A stretch of DNA of 64,000 nucleotides from Hyaloperonospora brassicae (taxonomy: Eukaryota; Oomycota; Peronosporomycetes; Peronosporales; Peronosporaceae), in contig CANTFL010001452.1 of assembly GCA_947650285.1 (NCBI GenBank), forward strand, positions 234,098 to 298,097, read 5' to 3'. The notes under the pieces were generated by a model. The model made no database searches, had not been told where the DNA came from, and saw only the letters and a list, made by a program, of their open reading frames with translations. Below, piece by piece: positions 61,501-64,000 of the stretch (position 1 is the stretch's first letter; each line of letters starts with the position of its first letter). Both the position numbers and the translations under genes were made by a program.

Positions 61501-64000
61501 GTAGGTACATCTAGTACGGACTTGGAAGCGCGACTTAAAAAGTGTAGACCTAGTAGGGAACCATTACCAGTATTCTCCTTTGCCGATACACCTACTGGAA
61601 TCGAAAACTTTCAATTGAATGCAGATATCGCATGAATAGTCGATAGACATGACCATCGACTGATCTTCAAACAGTAAGCTAACCATTTACTTCTAATGAG
61701 AGACATCGGGGCGCGTCTAACCCACCAGGTAGCATGCTTGCTGCAGCATGCATCTAATTTAAATATCTCTTCTTCGCCAAAGTTTTTCGATAATATACGA
61801 TATAATCCATATTTCAGCGATACATCCATTGCGGTCTGGATGCCGGTGCTTCCTTCCGTCATATACGCTCTCGCCTACCCGCATAAATTCTTTTCCCCGG
61901 CTTTCATCCATGGCACGATAATCTTTGATACTATAGTAATTGTCAACACCAGAGACTTTCGATCTATAAACAATATATAAAATAGATATCTTTTATTCAA
62001 TCGTACCAGCAGCTATTTCGCAGATCAATTTACCGGTCGTGATAATTCCCATTTTTACGTGGCTCGCCTGATGGTAGAATGAGCTTTACTTAGCGGCTGA
62101 TCGCGTAACTTCTTTGACTATCTCCACACTTGATATGGCATGTAGCAAAATCCCATGTTGCGTAGACAGCGGCTTCTCTAAGTCGACGTAATCGTCGAGC
62201 TTCAGCAAATTAGTAAAAGCCACCAAGAAAATGAAAAGATTTCGATTGTCTACGTTGCACCGAACAATACGTTTTTCATACATTGCGTGAAGTCATTAAA
62301 TTTGTTCCGCCCGCTGTTGAAGAATCGAATGAGTAAGAGACAGTAGGTCCACTTCAAATAGACAGTGCCGATCGAAAACCGCGACGATTGGCGAAATCGG
62401 AGAGCACGAGTGATTTAAATAAGGCATATGTGTAAGTCGTCAATGAGTTGCTGGGTATCTGTATCACATCCCGAATCGATGCTGACCTCGCATTAAGTAC
62501 TTTGAACGTAGCCTATATGTGATGGCATTGTAAAACTGTTACTGCACGATTTCATTACAATCTTATTACAATGATAACAGCTGTCAAGATCGTGTGAGGA
62601 ACGCGACCGATCGGGCTATTATCGACGCCGATTGCTAGTACGCTGTGAGCAATGAATGACCCAGCATGAAGTCGAAAGGTATAAATGAATCAACGCACCA
62701 TCCGATAACACTGCTAAAACGACGTATATCATTTCATCGCCGACATCGACTGCATCTCAGGCTACCTTCGGAACACACTTTGTGCACGTCAGTCCATCGT
62801 TCCGATACTCGATCGCGGTTCCGACACAGAGTCGACTTTCACGATAGCGACAGATGGCTCAGTCTCCGGTTTTCTTGTGCTGATAAAGTACACTTCGTAG
62901 CAATGACTTGGTGAAAAAAACATCAGCCTTTATGTTCATACGAAAAATGGCTAGGTTGCCTATGTGTTGCAATGAACCCTGAGTACAACAACACAACAAC
63001 AAACGACTTCATTCTTTACGTCCGAGTCGCCGATCAACGAAAAATGATGAATGCACAAACATACTCTTCGATCAGTCAAAGCCAGCCACTGCATCGTCAG
63101 GGATCTCTCTGTCAAAGATCCTTATACGTACATAGACGCATGGCAGGAAACAGACAAGACCGATCATCTTGATTCCGTACCAATCATCGCAACAGTAGTC
63201 AATGAACGAACAGACCTTACATATGTAGCAGTGGATATGCTGTAGGCCATTAACGTCCAGAGCAAAAGCTTGTGTCAATGAATTAAATAATTTGTAATTC
63301 CTGGACACTGTGTGGGCCCAGATAACTACTGATCAATTCGATAGTTGCTTGTTGTAATGATGGCATGTCCAAGGGGTATCGTAGGCACGATCGCACCATG
63401 CGAGTTCCACACATGTCATTCCATGCGTTCGCAATGTAATTGACATGCTATCCCCCACCACTTCTGTTTTGCTTGTAAGATATTCTACAGCGATCAATAT
63501 CACGTGCGCAGCTCTTTCCAATAACCTATTACGCTTCCGCCTATTGCTTTAGTGACTTTATGTGGCAACGCGTGCCTATCAATTCGAGGGTGAATCAACA
63601 TTACTCACATCATTTGTTGACGCGTCGTTCACATTTGTATGCGCTGCATCAACATGAAATGAGGCGAGAGGTCAGTGTAACCTTCGGGCGTACCCTGCTC
63701 CATTCTGGCTGATCGCGACACCACCGTGGGTCATCTAGATTACATTCTCCGTTGTTTCGGTCCAAAAATCGGAATCTAAATAAGCAGTATACATAACGTG
63801 TAAAGTGAGTCAGTCCAAATTGTTATGTCGAAGGAAAATTGGAAAGTGTATTGAATTAGTTTTCCTATGAACTTACTCGTCGTGTTATCTTCTTCTACCT
63901 TGTAGCTTTCCCTGATCTTGATGGATTCTAGAACATACACTCAAGGTAGTTCTAGAATCATCAGACTGCACGTGAACCGTTTACACCCTGTCGTATCATC
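55530..64000. other. AT-richer gene desert to the right edge
   Basis: No ORF above about 122 residues and none with recognisable domains on either strand. Sample rows fall from about 52% GC in the last gene (row 54901) to about 30% GC (row 59821). TATA-rich stretches and frequent stops in all frames fit decayed repeats or old retroelements. I could not identify LTRs, target-site duplications, polymerase motifs or tRNA genes by eye. Confidence 0.6.
63924..63959. repeat. Short inverted repeat, HSE-like
   Basis: GATTCTAGAAC at 63924-63934 and its exact reverse complement GTTCTAGAATC at 63949-63959 flank a 14-nt loop. Each arm contains TTCTAGAA, which has the nTTCnnGAAn form of a heat-shock element. 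No gene is near enough to test this. Confidence 0.7.

Noticed and set aside
55530..64000. LTR retrotransposon (Copia or Gypsy) relic
   Set aside because: I looked for LTR pairs, the reverse-transcriptase YxDD core and integrase zinc motif on both strands and found none I could defend.

Overview
The window looks like a nuclear contig from a stramenopile, most probably an oomycete. The support is indirect. Genes are compact and carry short GT-AG introns of about 45-170 nt whose phases can be joined consistently. The two histone H2A genes both end in the H2A.X-type SQDY tail. Several multidomain proteins have protist-type architectures, such as FYVE/F-box/SAM/trypsin and CUE/PX/VPS9. No bacterial, viral or plasmid signature was seen.

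Layout. From 1 to about 11 kb are a RAVE/DmX-like WD40 protein (runs off the left edge), SGF29, a divergent pair of H2A.X genes, a B-box/Gln-rich protein and RMC1. From 12 to 14 kb there is no intact gene. From 14 to 21 kb are syntaxin-5, a ZC3H3-like CCCH protein (with a GC-AG intron), a long TATC microsatellite and FANCE. From 21 to 25 kb a reverse-strand gene joins an RME-8/DNAJC13-like N-terminus to a C-terminal cytochrome b5 fold. From 25 to 27.7 kb there is no convincing gene. From 27.8 to 33.4 kb are JMJD4 and a Slo-type channel, transcribed divergently across a second TATC microsatellite. From 34.8 to 42.1 kb are an EF-hand/MYND protein, a (CT)n tract, the FYVE/F-box/SAM/trypsin protein and Mediator subunit 17. 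The stretch 42.1-44 kb is unresolved. From 44 to 55.5 kb are pyrroline-5-carboxylate reductase, a TKL kinase with a membrane anchor, a CUE-PX-VPS9 Rab5-GEF-type protein and a RalGAP-alpha/tuberin-like GAP. From 55.5 kb to the right edge is an 8.5 kb AT-richer desert without a recognisable gene.

Function. Many genes serve the endolysosomal system: RAVE/DmX (V-ATPase assembly), RMC1 (Rab7 activation through Mon1-Ccz1), syntaxin-5 (ER-Golgi fusion), the RME-8-like protein, a FYVE protein, a Rab5 GEF and a Ral/Rheb-type GAP. Others act in nuclear processes: SGF29 (SAGA), H2A.X, FANCE, MED17 and a CCCH protein. JMJD4 is a translation-termination hydroxylase. Several genes are paired head to head over short shared promoters (about 100-500 bp).

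Exon structures were assembled by hand from reading frame, splice consensus and similarity recalled from the named families. No database search or transcript data were available.
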